From contig JBAIAC010000018.1 in assembly GCA_037349315.1 (NCBI GenBank), positions 10,602,001-10,666,000 on the forward strand: a DNA stretch of 64,000 nucleotides, read 5' to 3'. The DNA comes from Chelydra serpentina. Lineage: Eukaryota > Chordata > Testudines > Chelydridae. Shown here piece after piece: positions 50,824-60,516 of the stretch. The first letter of the stretch is position 1. Every line of letters starts with the position of its first letter. The position numbers and the translations under genes are program-made. The notes beneath the pieces are model-generated. The model ran no database searches. It saw only the letters and a program-made list of their open reading frames with translations, and was not told where the DNA came from.

Positions 50824-52027
50824 CAAATTTTCTAAAGGCATACATAGAGTAATACTTTACTCCATGAGAAGTCACATTGAAATCAGTGAGACTTTTCACG
50901 GCATGGGATACTACAGTGTGAATAAGGGTAACAGAATCTGGCCCTAAATGAAATAACTTAATTTTATGTTTCTCCAGAAATCCTAAATGCATTAGTTGAC
51001 ATTATAGACTAGCAAAGGCTGGCATAGGAAAGACAATAAAAAGATAGAACCAAAGCGTTAACCTGAATATTATTTCCCCTGCTGGCTGTATTTTTAGGAC
51101 CTAGTTATGAAACCCTGTAAATAGTATTAAATATAGATATAGACATAGATATATATAGTAGTGCTGACATTTGGCAGTATGAATGGCGGCGCTATATTAC
51201 ACCAAGAATACTGACCTACTATGTAGAATAATGGGACTGAGGATATGGCGGTCTGGTAACAAAACAGAAATGACTTGATGCACTTCTGTGCTTCTTTGTG
51301 TTATTTATACAGACCTATGGTCAAATCCTGGCTCAATTGAAAGTCAATGGGAGTTTTGCCATTGACTTCAGTGGTTTCACTCCTGGTTTTCATGTTCTCT
51401 CGAAATATCTTGTCTATATGTACACACACAAACCCCATGTGTTTTCTCTTGTCAGTGGCTAAATCATAGTATTTGAAATTGTAATAGAGATGAGCGTGAA
51501 CCACAATATTTAAGGACCTAGCCATTTATTTCAAATACTACACACACACCCAGACGCAGAGATACCCCCAGCTGTGTGTTACAGATTTACTGAGGAATGA
51601 GCAGTAGTACCCTTATCAGTTATATCAGATGTAACTCAAGGAAGGCGTTTGAAAAGTTCAAAAGAAGAGCAACAAACAATTGTTTTAATGATAATCCATT
51701 AGACTTAAACTTTGTTCATAAGTCTTCCAAATCATTGGTTTTTTTATTGTGCTTCACGAATAATAGTAAAGTTATTCACTGCCTAATGACTGGATCAATG
51801 CCGAAACTGTGGGAAAATGGTTTATTTTAGATGTTATATCCAGCACTACTGTTATCCATCCTGTCTGGAGAAAATTGATACAAATGAATGGAAATTTTGT
51901 GGCTGCCCAACTGTCACAGGGTGGGTTCCCCCTCCCCACATGTTTCACTTTGCAAGCAGTCCTCACCATACTCCTGCGCAGGTTCAACAAGGTGTGCTTT
52001 ATTTACAAAGTCTTCGACAAGTTCGTG

Positions 52028-52147
52028 TCATAGAACATCAGGGTTGGAAGGGACCTTAGGAGGTCATCTAGTGCAACCCCCTGCTCAAAGCAGGACCAAT
52101 CCCCAATTTTTGCCCCAGATCTCTAAATGGCACCCTCAAGGATTGAA
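52028..52147 (-). repeat. CR1-tailed tRNA SINE (turtle Cry/Pol III type), 3' portion, split by a CR1
   Basis: CR1-like tail (ATCAGGGTTGGAAGGGACCT on +) and the middle region ending AAGGATTGAA. The rest of the same SINE resumes at 53331. Comparison with the undivided copy at 14507-14683 shows the CR1 insertion is exact. Confidence 0.88.
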
Positions 52148-53330
52148 TCATAGAATCATAGAATCATAGAATCTCAGGGTTGGAAGGGACTTCAGGAGGT
52201 CATCTAGTCCAACCCCCTGCTCAAAGCAGGACCAACCCCAACTAGATCATCCCAGCCAGGGCTTTGTCAAGTCTGACCTTAAAAACCTCTAAGGAAGGAG
52301 ATTCCACCACCTCCCTAGGTAACCCATTCCAGTGCTTCACCACCCTACTAGTGAAAAAGTTTTTCCTAATATCCAACCTAAACCTCCCCCTCTGCAACTT
52401 GAGACCATTACTCCTTGTTCTGTCATCTTCTACCACTGAGAACAGTCTAGATCCATCCTCTTTGGAACCCCCTTTTAGGTAGTTGAAAGCAGCTATCAAA
52501 TCCCCCCTCACTCTTCTCTTCTGCAGGCTAAACAATCCCAGTTCCCTCAGCCTCTCCTCATAAGTCATGTGCTCCAGCCCCCTAATCATTTTTGTTGCCC
52601 TCCGTTGGACTCTTTCCAATTTATCCACATCCTTTTTGTAGTGTGGGGCCCAAAACTGGACACAGTACTCCAAATGAGGCCTCACCAGTGCCGAATAGAG
52701 GGGAATAATCACGTCCCTCGATCTGCTGGAAATGCCCCTACTTATACAGCCCAAAATGCCGTTAGCCTTCTTGGCAACAAGGGCACACTGTTGACTCATA
52801 TTCAGCTTTTCGTCCACTGTAACCCCTAGGTCCTTTTCTGCAGAACTGCTGCCCAGCCATTCGGTCCCTAGTCTGTAGCAGTGCATGGGATTCTTCCGTC
52901 CTAAGTGCAGGACTCTGCACTTGTCCTTGTTGAACCTCATCAGATTTCTTTTGGCCCAATCCTCTAATTTGTCTAGGTCCCTCTGTATCCTATCCCTACC
53001 CTCCAGCGTATCAACCACTCCTCCCAGTTTAGTGTCATCTGCAAACTTGCTAAGGGTGCAGTCCACACCATGCTCCAGGTCGTTGATGAAGATATTGAAC
53101 AAAACCGGCCCCAGCACCGACCCTTGGGGCACTCCACTTGATACCGGCTGCCGACTAGACATGGAGCCATTGATCACTACCCGTTGAGCACGACCATCCA
53201 GCCAGTTTTCTATCCACCTTACCGTCCATTCATCCAGCCCATACTTCTTTAACTTGCTGGCAAGAACACTGTGGGAGACTGTATCAAAAGCTTTGCTAAA
53301 GTCAAGAAATAGCACATCCACTGCTTTCCC
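52148..53330 (-). mobile_element. CR1 LINE, 5'-truncated, with an uninterrupted C-terminal ORF2 fragment
   Basis: On the minus strand it reads [20 protein letters not shown] (RT motif A), then [20 protein letters not shown], the catalytic [12 protein letters not shown] box, and the CR1 C-terminal region to DKALAGMI, about 359 codons without a stop. The 3' end shows three ATTCTATGA-type octamers (52148-52175 on +). It begins directly at ...AAAGCAGTGGATGTGCTATT, so most of ORF2 (endonuclease, RT N-terminus) and ORF1 are absent. It sits precisely inside a SINE (see next entries). It is less mutated than the copy at 11688, hence younger. Confidence 0.93.
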
Positions 53331-53390
53331 CTCACAACCCTGAGTTTAGCAGGCCAATGCTCAAACCACTGAGCTATCCCTGCCTCCCAT
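53331..53390 (-). repeat. CR1-tailed tRNA SINE, tRNA-like head (continuation of 52028-52147)
   Basis: On + it reads CTCACAACCCTGAGTTTAGC...CACTGAGCTATC. Reverse-complemented, it is a tRNA-like 5' head with box A (TAGCTCAGTGGTTTGAG). It joins base-to-base to the piece ending at 52147. Confidence 0.88.
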
Positions 53391-54132
53391 CCCCACAGCA
53401 TAAAGCTTTCCCCAAGTTTTAACCTACTCCCTAGGCACAGGGTGAGAGGCAGGGAGAAATCTCAACTCTCTGAGCTCCTGGGCTTCTTTGCCCCTCCTTC
53501 CAGACTCCCTCTCTCCCTTTCTGCACAGAGCAGTGAGTCATCCTTAGGCTAATCATACTCTATCAGGCCAATACAGGAATTTCTCCAGCCAGAATCAGAA
53601 CAAAAATATGAATTTATTTTGAAAATAAAAAGGCTAAAGGCAAGATCTTGCCATCCCTTTACTCATGTTAGTTGCTCTAACTGATGTAAAGAATCCCACT
53701 GGCATCAATGGGAGTCTCAATGGATTTACTCAGTAAAGATCTTTCACATGAACAAAGGCTTGTAGCGTAGATATGCTGCTACGTAAGAATGCCAGGAAAT
53801 GTAACCTTATTTACTGGTTGGAATGGTTCAGTTCTAAGGAGTTATTTCAGAACAGTAGATGACTCATGGAAAACACTGGAAAACATTCTCTTTAGAAGCA
53901 GTTCTGTGTACAGGAAAACTTGCTCCTATCTATTAATTTCTCTGAAATAGCATATCCACTAATCTTTGCAAAAGGGTTGGGTCCTACTGCATACAGCAGG
54001 GGAAGCTACAGAGCTGTCATTCATAATCTGACACTATCAGAACAAGCCCATCTCTTCCATCCAAAATAAACCTTCCAGAGCTAAAAAAGCAGTCACTTCT
54101 GTAACTCAACCGGGTTTATAAACATTTAGGAA

Positions 54133-54328
54133 CATAGGAGCAGACTTCCATTGGCTCCGGTGGGTGCGTCGGGGACAGGGCCCCGCAATGTCGGCCAGCG
54201 TCGGGGGCGGAGCCCCACAATGTCACCCGAAGTCCCGGGGCGAATGTAAGGTGCTCCGGGCTGAGCACCCACCAATTTTTCCCCGTGGGTGCTCCAGCCC
54301 TGGAGCACCCACGGAGTCGGCGCCTATC
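54133..54328. mobile_element. hAT MITE, CATAGGCRCCGACT family, internally deleted (196 bp)
   Basis: TSD TTTAGGAA at 54125-54132 and 54329-54336. The left end is CATAGGAGCAGACTTCC; the right end is GGAGTCGGCGCCTATC, one base off the family terminus CCTATG seen at 19496. The GTGGGTGCTCCAGCCCTGGA subterminal block is shared with 19111-19496. Confidence 0.88.
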
Positions 54329-54623
54329 TTTAGGAACTGATATTTATAACTCTACAAATGTTTTTTAAAGTGTGACTGCATTCAGGAAAGTCACTCTCCG
54401 GACAGCACCTTCAGTCTCACTGGATCTGCTCCACATCTATATTCAGCATAGATCTACCTTTATTTTAGACTTAAGTAAGTGTTCCTACTTTTCTCCTATT
54501 TAGTACTGTGGAGTACTCAATCTCACAATTGAGAGTGAGATGGAATAATTTCAGATCATGCATCATCAACTGAATCATTAACTATATTCTGACCACTGAA
54601 TCTTTTTATTGTGGGGCATTTGT

Positions 54624-55545
54624 GGCCAAAATTTTCAAAAACGGGTGCTTAAGGTTAGCCTCCAAATCCATTAAGGCACTATGACAGGGGTGGGCAAACT
54701 ACGGCCCATAGGCCGAATCCGGCCTGCCAGCCTTTTTAAGCCAGCTCTCAAGCTCCCACTGGGGAGCAGGGTCTGGGTCTTTCCCCGCTCCGGCACTCCA
54801 GCCAGGGAACAGGGTCGGGGGCCGCTCCACGCTGCCTCTGGAAGCAGCAGCATGGCCCCGCTCCGGCTCCTGTGTCCCCAAGGGGCTCTGCTATGCACGA
54901 TGCCCCCACCCTAAGTGCCACCCCTGCAACTCCCATTGGCCGGGAACTGCGAAGAGCCGCCTGGCTGCAGCTCCGCATAGGAGCCGGAGTGAGGACATGG
55001 CCGCTGATTCCGGGAGCCGCTTCAGGGCCTGCACCACTGAGTCTCCCCCTGCGCCCCAACCCCCTACCCCAGCCCTGATCCCCCTCCCACCCTCCAAACC
55101 CTTCTGTCCCAGCCCGGAGAACCTTCCTACACCCCAAACTCCTCATCCCCTTCTCTATCCCAGAGCCCTCACCCCCACCCCGCACCCTACTTCCCCGCTC
55201 CAGCCTGGAGTCCCCTCCCGCACCCTGAACTCCTCATTTCTGGCCCCTGGAGCCCACACTCCCAAGCAGAGCCCTTACCCCCTCTGCACCTCAACCCCAA
55301 TTTTGTGAGCATTCATGGCCCACCATACAATTTCTATTCCCAGGTGCGCCTCTCAGGCCAAAAAGTTTGCCACCCCTGCACTATGACCTATTCCAGCAAA
55401 GAACTTAGGCACATACTTAGCTTTAAGTATATGAATGAACCCACTGACTTCAATGGGACTATTCATGCGCTTATGTGCTTTAATGGATCTGGACCCTAAA
55501 TAGGAGATATTGGGAACCCAGCACTTTTGAAAATCAGGTCACAAA
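54624..55545. repeat. Foldback repeat split by a hAT element
   Basis: GGCCAAAATTTTCAAAAACG on the left and CACTTTTGAAAATCAGGTC on the right are inverted arms. The hAT at 54685-55378 and its TSD lie between them; without it the repeat is about 220 bp. Confidence 0.55.
54685..55378. mobile_element. hAT element, non-autonomous, 694 bp
   Basis: TSD CACTATGA at 54677-54684 and 55379-55386. The TIRs are CAGGGGTGGGCAAACTACGGCC and CAGGGGTGGCAAACTTTTTGGCC (reverse complement). The interior is C-rich with many accidental open frames but no transposase motif. It inserted inside a foldback-type repeat (54624-55545). Confidence 0.92.
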
Positions 55546-55675
55546 TATGAGCCAGAAAAAACTTGGATGTTAATAGCAGAGCTCTAGTACTACGCTCCAT
55601 ACCTCAACAACTCATGTACAAAACTAAATGTTCACAATGCTGGGATTGTATAAATATATTTTTACTGTATGTTCC

Positions 55676-55775
55676 ATTCTATGCATCTGATGAAGTGGAC
55701 TGTAGTCCACCAAAGCTTATGCTGAAATGAATTTATTAGTCTCTAATGTGCCACAAGTACTCCTGTTCTTAATGT
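55676..55775 (+). repeat. Penelope-like element 3' tail fragment
   Basis: GCATCTGATGAAGTGGACTG then AGTCCACCAAAGCTTATGCT, ending AGTCTCTAATGTGCCACAAG-TACTCC. It matches the layout of the tail at 15401-15490 (GCATCCGAAGAAGTGGGTAT ... GAAAGCTTATGC ... GGTGCCACAGGAC). No coding part remains. Confidence 0.75.
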
Positions 55776-56318
55776 TGGGATTCTCTGTAGCCTTCATATG
55801 GTCACCTTAATGAGGCACATCACTAACATACCATCCCCAATGCTTTACAAACCAGACAGGGCCTGATAAACATAAATAATCTCAAACACATGGCCACTAT
55901 TACAATTCAGCAGACTTTGTTTGTCTTAGGCCTGGTCTACACTAGGACTTTATGTCAAATTTAGCAGCGCTAACTCGATTTTACCCTGCACCTGTCCACA
56001 TTACGAAGCTATTTATTTTGACATAAATGGCTCTGTAATTCGATTTCTGTACTCCTCCCCGACGAGGGGAGTAGCGCTAAATTCGACATGGCCATGTCGA
56101 ATTCGTGTTACTGTGGACGGAATTCGACGCTAATAGCTCCGGGAGCTATCCGACAGTGCACCACTCAGTGGACGCTCTGGACAGCAATCCGTGCTCGGAT
56201 GCTCTGACCTGCCACTCAGGAAAAGCCCTGGGAAAATTTGAATTCCTTTTCCTGTCTGGCCAGTTTGAATCTCATTTCCTGTTTGGACATCGTGGCGAGC
56301 TCAGCAGCACTGGCAACG

Positions 56319-56895
56319 ATGCAGAGCTCTCCAGCAGAGGTGACCATGCAATTGCAGAATAGAAAGAGGGCTCCAGCATGGACTGATCGGGAAGTCTTGG
56401 ACCTGATCGATGTGTGGGGCGATGAGTCCGTGCTTTCGGAGCTGCGATCGAAAAGACGGAATGCGAAGATCTACGACAAGATCTCAAAAGCCATGACGGA
56501 GAGAGGATACAGCCGGGATGCAATGCAGTGCCGCATGAAAATCAAGGAGCTGCGACAGGCGTACCAGAAGACCAAAGAGTCCAACGGACGCTCCGGATTG
56601 CAGCCACACACATGCCGTTTTTACGAGGCACTGCATGCTATGCTTGGTGGTGCTGCCACCACTACCCCACCAGTGTCCGTGGACTCCGACGACGGGGTCT
56701 TATCTACGGCCACGTCGTCTGACGTTTTTGCGGACGGTGAAGAAGAGGAAGGAGAGGAGGAGGACGAGGCAGTCGACAGCGCTTTCACCGCTGATTTCCC
56801 CGACAGCCAGGATCTGTTCATCACCCTCACTGAGATCCCCTACGAACCCTCCCAAGGCAGCATCCCGGACCAGGAACCAGGCGAAGGATCAGCAG
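56319..56895 (+). CDS. Myb/SANT-like DNA-binding protein of Harbinger copy B, exon 1
   Basis: This is the counterpart of the exon at 36469, exactly the same length (577 bp). The domain reads AWTDREVLDLIDVWGDESVL, RRNAKIYDKISKAMTERGYS, CRMKIKELRQAYQKTKESNG; an acidic segment (DGEEEEGEEEDEAVDS) follows. The first ATG is at 56319; the open frame upstream begins only with TTG. The donor AGCAG|GTCAGT at 56895/56896 is in phase 1, as in copy A; reading through would end at 56930. No disabling change is seen. The role is inferred from the Harbinger family: DNA-binding accessory protein of the transposase. Confidence 0.85.
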
Positions 56896-57006
56896 GTCAG
56901 TGTTTTAAACATTTATTTGGAATAGAATAGGCATGGTGTGTTAGCAATGTGTTTTTATTGCTTAATTGGCCATAGGCGCTTTAGTTTTGAGTCGTTTCCA
57001 GTGCAG

Positions 57007-57297
57007 CTACTTGAAAAGTCTGTCAATATGTATGGGGATAGAGGAGAAATCCCCATCGGAGACCTCCGCGAAGCTCTCCTGGAGGTACAGTGAAAGCTTT
57101 TGCATCAGGTTCCCAGGGAGAGCGGCCTTATTGTCTCCTCCATGGTAGGATACTTTTCCGCGCCATGCAAGCTGAAGGTACTCTGGTATCATTGCCTTGC
57201 ATAGCATGGCTGCATACGGCCCCGGGGTTTGCTGGCATTGACGCAGCATGCGGTCTTTTTCTGTCTCTGTAATCCTCATCAGAGTGATATCAGTCAT
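57007..57297 (-). CDS. Conserved third ORF of Harbinger copy B, unknown function (96 aa)
   Basis: Antisense within the Myb-gene intron, at the same place as in copy A. The ATG at 57295-57297 sits in a good vertebrate context (GGCACCATGA). The product is MTDITLMRITETEKDRMLRQ..., with the invariant core TPGPYAAMLCKAMIPEYLQL then AWRGKVSYHGGDNKAALP, ending IPIHIDRLFK. The in-frame sequence upstream remains open for a while but has no ATG in this copy; the longer copy-A start is out of frame here. This supports the 96-residue version. No transcript evidence is available, and I do not recognise a known domain. Confidence 0.55.
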   Translation of the reverse strand: MTDITLMRITETEKDRMLRQCQQTPGPYAAMLCKAMIPEYLQLAWRGKVSYHGGDNKAALPGNLMQKLSLYLQESFAEVSDGDFSSIPIHIDRLFK

Positions 57298-57424
57298 GGT
57301 GCCCTGGTTTGAATGAGTGGTTTTTTTAGTATAGTGACTTCTTGATTTTTCCTTTAAAGAACGACACCCGGCGGTTTCCAGCCACGCGGAGGGGCGGGAG
57401 CTGGTAGGCTAACCATTGAAACTT

Positions 57425-57655
57425 AGCGGTGCGCAGGCAGGGAGAGTTCCCGGGACCGGCCACGCGGAGGGGGGGAAAGGGTAGGTGAGCCGTTCAAACA
57501 GAGCGGTTCGCGGGCACGTACATTTCCCGGGAACGGCCGCGCGGAGGGGGGAAAGGGTAGGCGAGCCGTTCAAACAGAGCGGTTCGCGGGCACGTACATT
57601 TCCCGGGAATGGCCATGCGTTGGGGGGGTGGCGGGTAGGCGAGCCGTTGTAGATG
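57425..57655. repeat. GC-rich ~77-bp tandem array in Harbinger copy B (3 units)
   Basis: Three units of the same repeat as at 37577, with GTTCAAACAG replacing GTTCATGCTG at unit ends and CACGTACATTTCCCGGGAA in the middle. The total is 231 bp = 3 x 77. The units within each element resemble one another more than those of the other element, as expected if arrays homogenise after the copies separate. Confidence 0.85.
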
Positions 57656-57985
57656 AGCGGTTTTGGCAGCAGCAGGAACTGGCCACCGCTAGGAACTGTG
57701 CTTGAAACATGGGAGTAGAGCACTGCTGTGAAGTAAGCTCTCAGCAGTCCAAAGGCAACGGCTTACCATGGTCTCCAGAGAGCCGATTTCCAGTGTCCAG
57801 CACCGCTTGTGGGATCTGTACACCAGGACCCCAGGCACTCAGTATAAAGACATAATATTCGACCTTGTAGTAAGTGCACATGTGATAGGTAGTGTGCATG
57901 GTCTTATTCACAGGGAAAGAGTATAGGCATTGTTCGGGAAAATGTATCTTTCTGAGGAATTCACTCCCTTTCTCCCATCCCACAG

Positions 57986-58467
57986 CTGCGAGTGTCTCCC
58001 TCCCTACCCGTGGATCACCCTCCCAGAGGCTTGCGCTGATCAGGCGGCGCAAAAAGAGAACCCGGGACGACATGTTTTCAGAATTGATGGTCTGTTCCCG
58101 AAATGAGGCGGCACAGCGGAGAGAGGACGTCTCAAGGTCCGAGCGAGCAGTCAGCGAACGGGAGCAGAGGGCTGAAGCTCGCGAGGACAGGTGGCGGCAG
58201 GAAGACCAGCAGGCGACTCAAACGCTGCTGGGACTAATGAGGGAGCAAACTGACATGCTCCGGCACCTGGTAGACGTTCTCCAGGACAGGAGACAGGAGG
58301 AAAGAGCCCCTCTGTATGTTATTTCCAACCGCCCTCCCCCGTCACAAAGTCCAATCCCCCCCTCACCCAAAGTCACTAGAACGAGGGGAGGCAGGGGCCG
58401 TGGAAATAATCACTCCACCCCTGCGGACTGCTCCAGTAGCAGAAGGCTCTCATTCCCAAAACTTTAG
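57986..58467 (+). CDS. Myb/SANT-like protein of Harbinger copy B, exon 2
   Basis: The acceptor CCCATCCCACAG|CT at 57984-57985 matches the phase of exon 1. The exon is 482 bp, identical in length to copy A, giving again a 352-aa protein. The basic patch RRRKKRTRDDMF, the Glu/Arg/Gln-rich helix (NEAAQRREDVSRSERAVSER; QTDMLRHLVDVLQDRRQEER) and the Pro-rich tail are conserved. TAG is followed by AATAAA at 58545-58550. The intron is 1090 bp. Confidence 0.8.
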
Positions 58468-59232
58468 ATGGGTCCTTTCCTTCCCTCCAACCGCATCCCA
58501 CCCCAGTCCCCGTCCAAGTTTCATCTCAAAACTATGCTCCCCTTAATAAAAATGTTTGTTCTGTACAGTGCTATTTCCTTTACTTTCTTTCACAGGATGG
58601 TTTGATTTGGGGGGAGGGGGTAAGGGGGTTAGTAATTTGAGACGACAGGCGCCTGTACCAGGGTACAGACAGGGGGAAAGGTTCAACAGAAAGTCACACT
58701 CACATTGCATTCACTAGGCACACTTGTCGTTCTGGGAGGGGGTTTTCATGTTCTCTATGGGGGTGGGCTCTGTGACTTTCTGGTGGGGGAGGGTGGCTGC
58801 AGATCTTTTGCAGCCGGCAATAGCCTGCATGACAGATCAATGCAGCAGGGGATCTGTGGCCGCAATCCACGGCCAAAAACTCACACAGGCCCCACCACAC
58901 ACAGTTGCGAATAGGAGGGGTTGCAGGCTCCCTTGAAACAAGCAGTCCAGCACTGCAGACTGCTCTGGGAGCAGGAGCCTGTCATTCCCCGAGTTTGGAA
59001 GCGTCCTTTCCAACACTCCACCCACTCCCCAACCGCAGTAGGCGTCCCAGGTTAAACCCTTAACTGAGAAATCAGTAATAAAGACGGTTTTAATAAACAA
59101 TGTTTCCTTTATTATACTTTTAAAGCGTTGAATGAAGGGGGGGAAGGGGGTTGGTAATTGGAGAGGATAGGCAACAGAAACTGGGTAAAGAAACGGGGGC
59201 AGGTTCAGCTTCTGTTTAAACAAGCGTAACAG

Positions 59233-60516
59233 TCACTGGTTACCCATGTCAGTCTGGAAGCTAGCTTTCAAAGCTTCCCGGATGCGCAGCGCGTCCCGCT
59301 GGGATCTTCTAATCGCCCGGGTGTCCGGCTGTGCGTAATCAGCAGCCAGGCGATTTGCCTCAACGTCCCAGCCCACCATAAACGTCTCCCCCTTGCTCTC
59401 ACAGAGATTGTGGAGCACACAGCATGCTGCAATCACAATGGGGATATTTGTTTGGCTGAGATCGGAGCGAGCAAGTAAGCTTCTCCATCTCCCTTTCAGA
59501 CGGCCAAAAGCACACTCCACCACCATTCTGCACTTGCTCAGCCGGTAGCTGAAGAGCTCCTTTTCAGTGTCCAGGGCTCCTGTGTATGGCTTCATGAGCC
59601 AGGGCATTAGCGGGTAGGCTGGGTCCCCGAGGATCACTGTAGGCATCTCCACATCCCCAACACTTATTTTGCGGTCCGGGAAGTAAACAGCCTCCTGCAG
59701 CCGTCTAAACAGACCAGAGTTTTTGAAAACACGAGCGTCATGAACCTTGCCCGGCCATCCGACGTTGATGTTGGTAAAACGTCCTTTATGGTCCACTAGT
59801 GCTTGCAGCACCATAGAAAAATAGCCCTTACGGTTAATGTACTGGCTGCCCTGGTGGTCCGGTCCCAGGATAGGGATGTGTGTCCCATCAATAGCCCCGC
59901 CGCAGTTTGGGAATCCCATAGCAGAAAAGCCATCTATGATCACCTGCACGTCTCCAAGGGTCACTACCTTTGAGAGCAGCAGGTCAACGATTGCATGGGC
60001 AACCTGCATCACAGCAACCCCCACGGTAGATTTGCCCACTCCAAATTGATTCGCGACTGACCGGTAGCTGTCAGGCGTTGCAAGCTTCCACAGGGCTATG
60101 GCCACTCGCTTCTGGATAGTCAGGGCAGCTCTCATTCGGGTGTCTTGGCGCTTCAGGGCAGGGGACAGCAACTCACAAAGTTCCAGGAAGGGGCCTTTAC
60201 GCATCCGAAAGTTTCGCAGCCACTGGGATTCATCCCAGACCTGCAGCACTATGCGGTCCCACCAGTCAGTGCTTGTTTCCCTTGCCCAGAATCGTCGTTC
60301 CACAGGATCAACGTGCCCCATTGCCACCATGATGTCTACGGGCCGGGGTCCTGTGCTTTGCGAGAGGTCTGTGCCCCTCTCAGAGTTCATGTCCTCCCGG
60401 AGCTTCTGTTGCCTCCTCGCCCGATTTATCTGCATCTGCCTCTGGAAAAGGTGGACAATAAGGCCCGAGGTGTTGACAACGGACTGAACAGCAGCGATAA
60501 TCGCGGAGGGCTCCAT
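59233..60516 (-). CDS. PIF/Harbinger DDE transposase (HARBI1-like), copy B
   Basis: 427 uninterrupted codons, the same length as copy A. D210 (GGAIDGTHIPI), D298 (VILGDPAYPLMPWLM) and E334 (MVVECAFGRLKGRWRSL) are retained, as is the HTH-like region. Differences from copy A are concentrated in residues 1-60 (about 17), with only ~20 over the remaining 367. The probable poly(A) signal TTTATT (+) is at 59108-59113. An intact reading frame, intact TIRs and TSD, and an intact partner gene make this a candidate autonomous element. Confidence 0.95.
   Translation of the reverse strand: MEPSAIIAAVQSVVNTSGLIVHLFQRQMQINRARRQQKLREDMNSERGTDLSQSTGPRPVDIMVAMGHVDPVERRFWARETSTDWWDRIVLQVWDESQWLRNFRMRKGPFLELCELLSPALKRQDTRMRAALTIQKRVAIALWKLATPDSYRSVANQFGVGKSTVGVAVMQVAHAIVDLLLSKVVTLGDVQVIIDGFSAMGFPNCGGAIDGTHIPILGPDHQGSQYINRKGYFSMVLQALVDHKGRFTNINVGWPGKVHDARVFKNSGLFRRLQEAVYFPDRKISVGDVEMPTVILGDPAYPLMPWLMKPYTGALDTEKELFSYRLSKCRMVVECAFGRLKGRWRSLLARSDLSQTNIPIVIAACCVLHNLCESKGETFMVGWDVEANRLAADYAQPDTRAIRRSQRDALRIREALKASFQTDMGNQ

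Larger units (their letters stand above)
42920..51910 (-). other. DKK2: DKK2 intron 1 (part), little recognisable
   Basis: AT-rich, without coding signal; holds one CR1 tail (46424), two foldback repeats and an L2-like scrap. Open frames here are under 150 codons and lack domains. Confidence 0.55.
51911..53560. repeat. Possible LTR-like repeat hosting the SINE + CR1 nest
   Basis: Sequence on either side of the split SINE (TGTCACAGGGTGGGTTCCCC at ~51913, and GCATAAAGCTTTCCCCAAGT at ~53399) has the C-rich, non-coding look of the other LTR-type repeats here. The type and both ends are unproven. Confidence 0.3.

Noticed and set aside
54748..55185. 145-codon minus-strand Gly/Arg-rich frame
   Set aside because: Falls wholly inside the non-autonomous hAT element; composition artefact.
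58837..59223. 128-codon minus-strand frame between Myb exon 2 and the transposase in copy B
   Set aside because: The homologous stretch in copy A (around 38934-39161) is not open in the same frame, so unlike the third frame it is not conserved.
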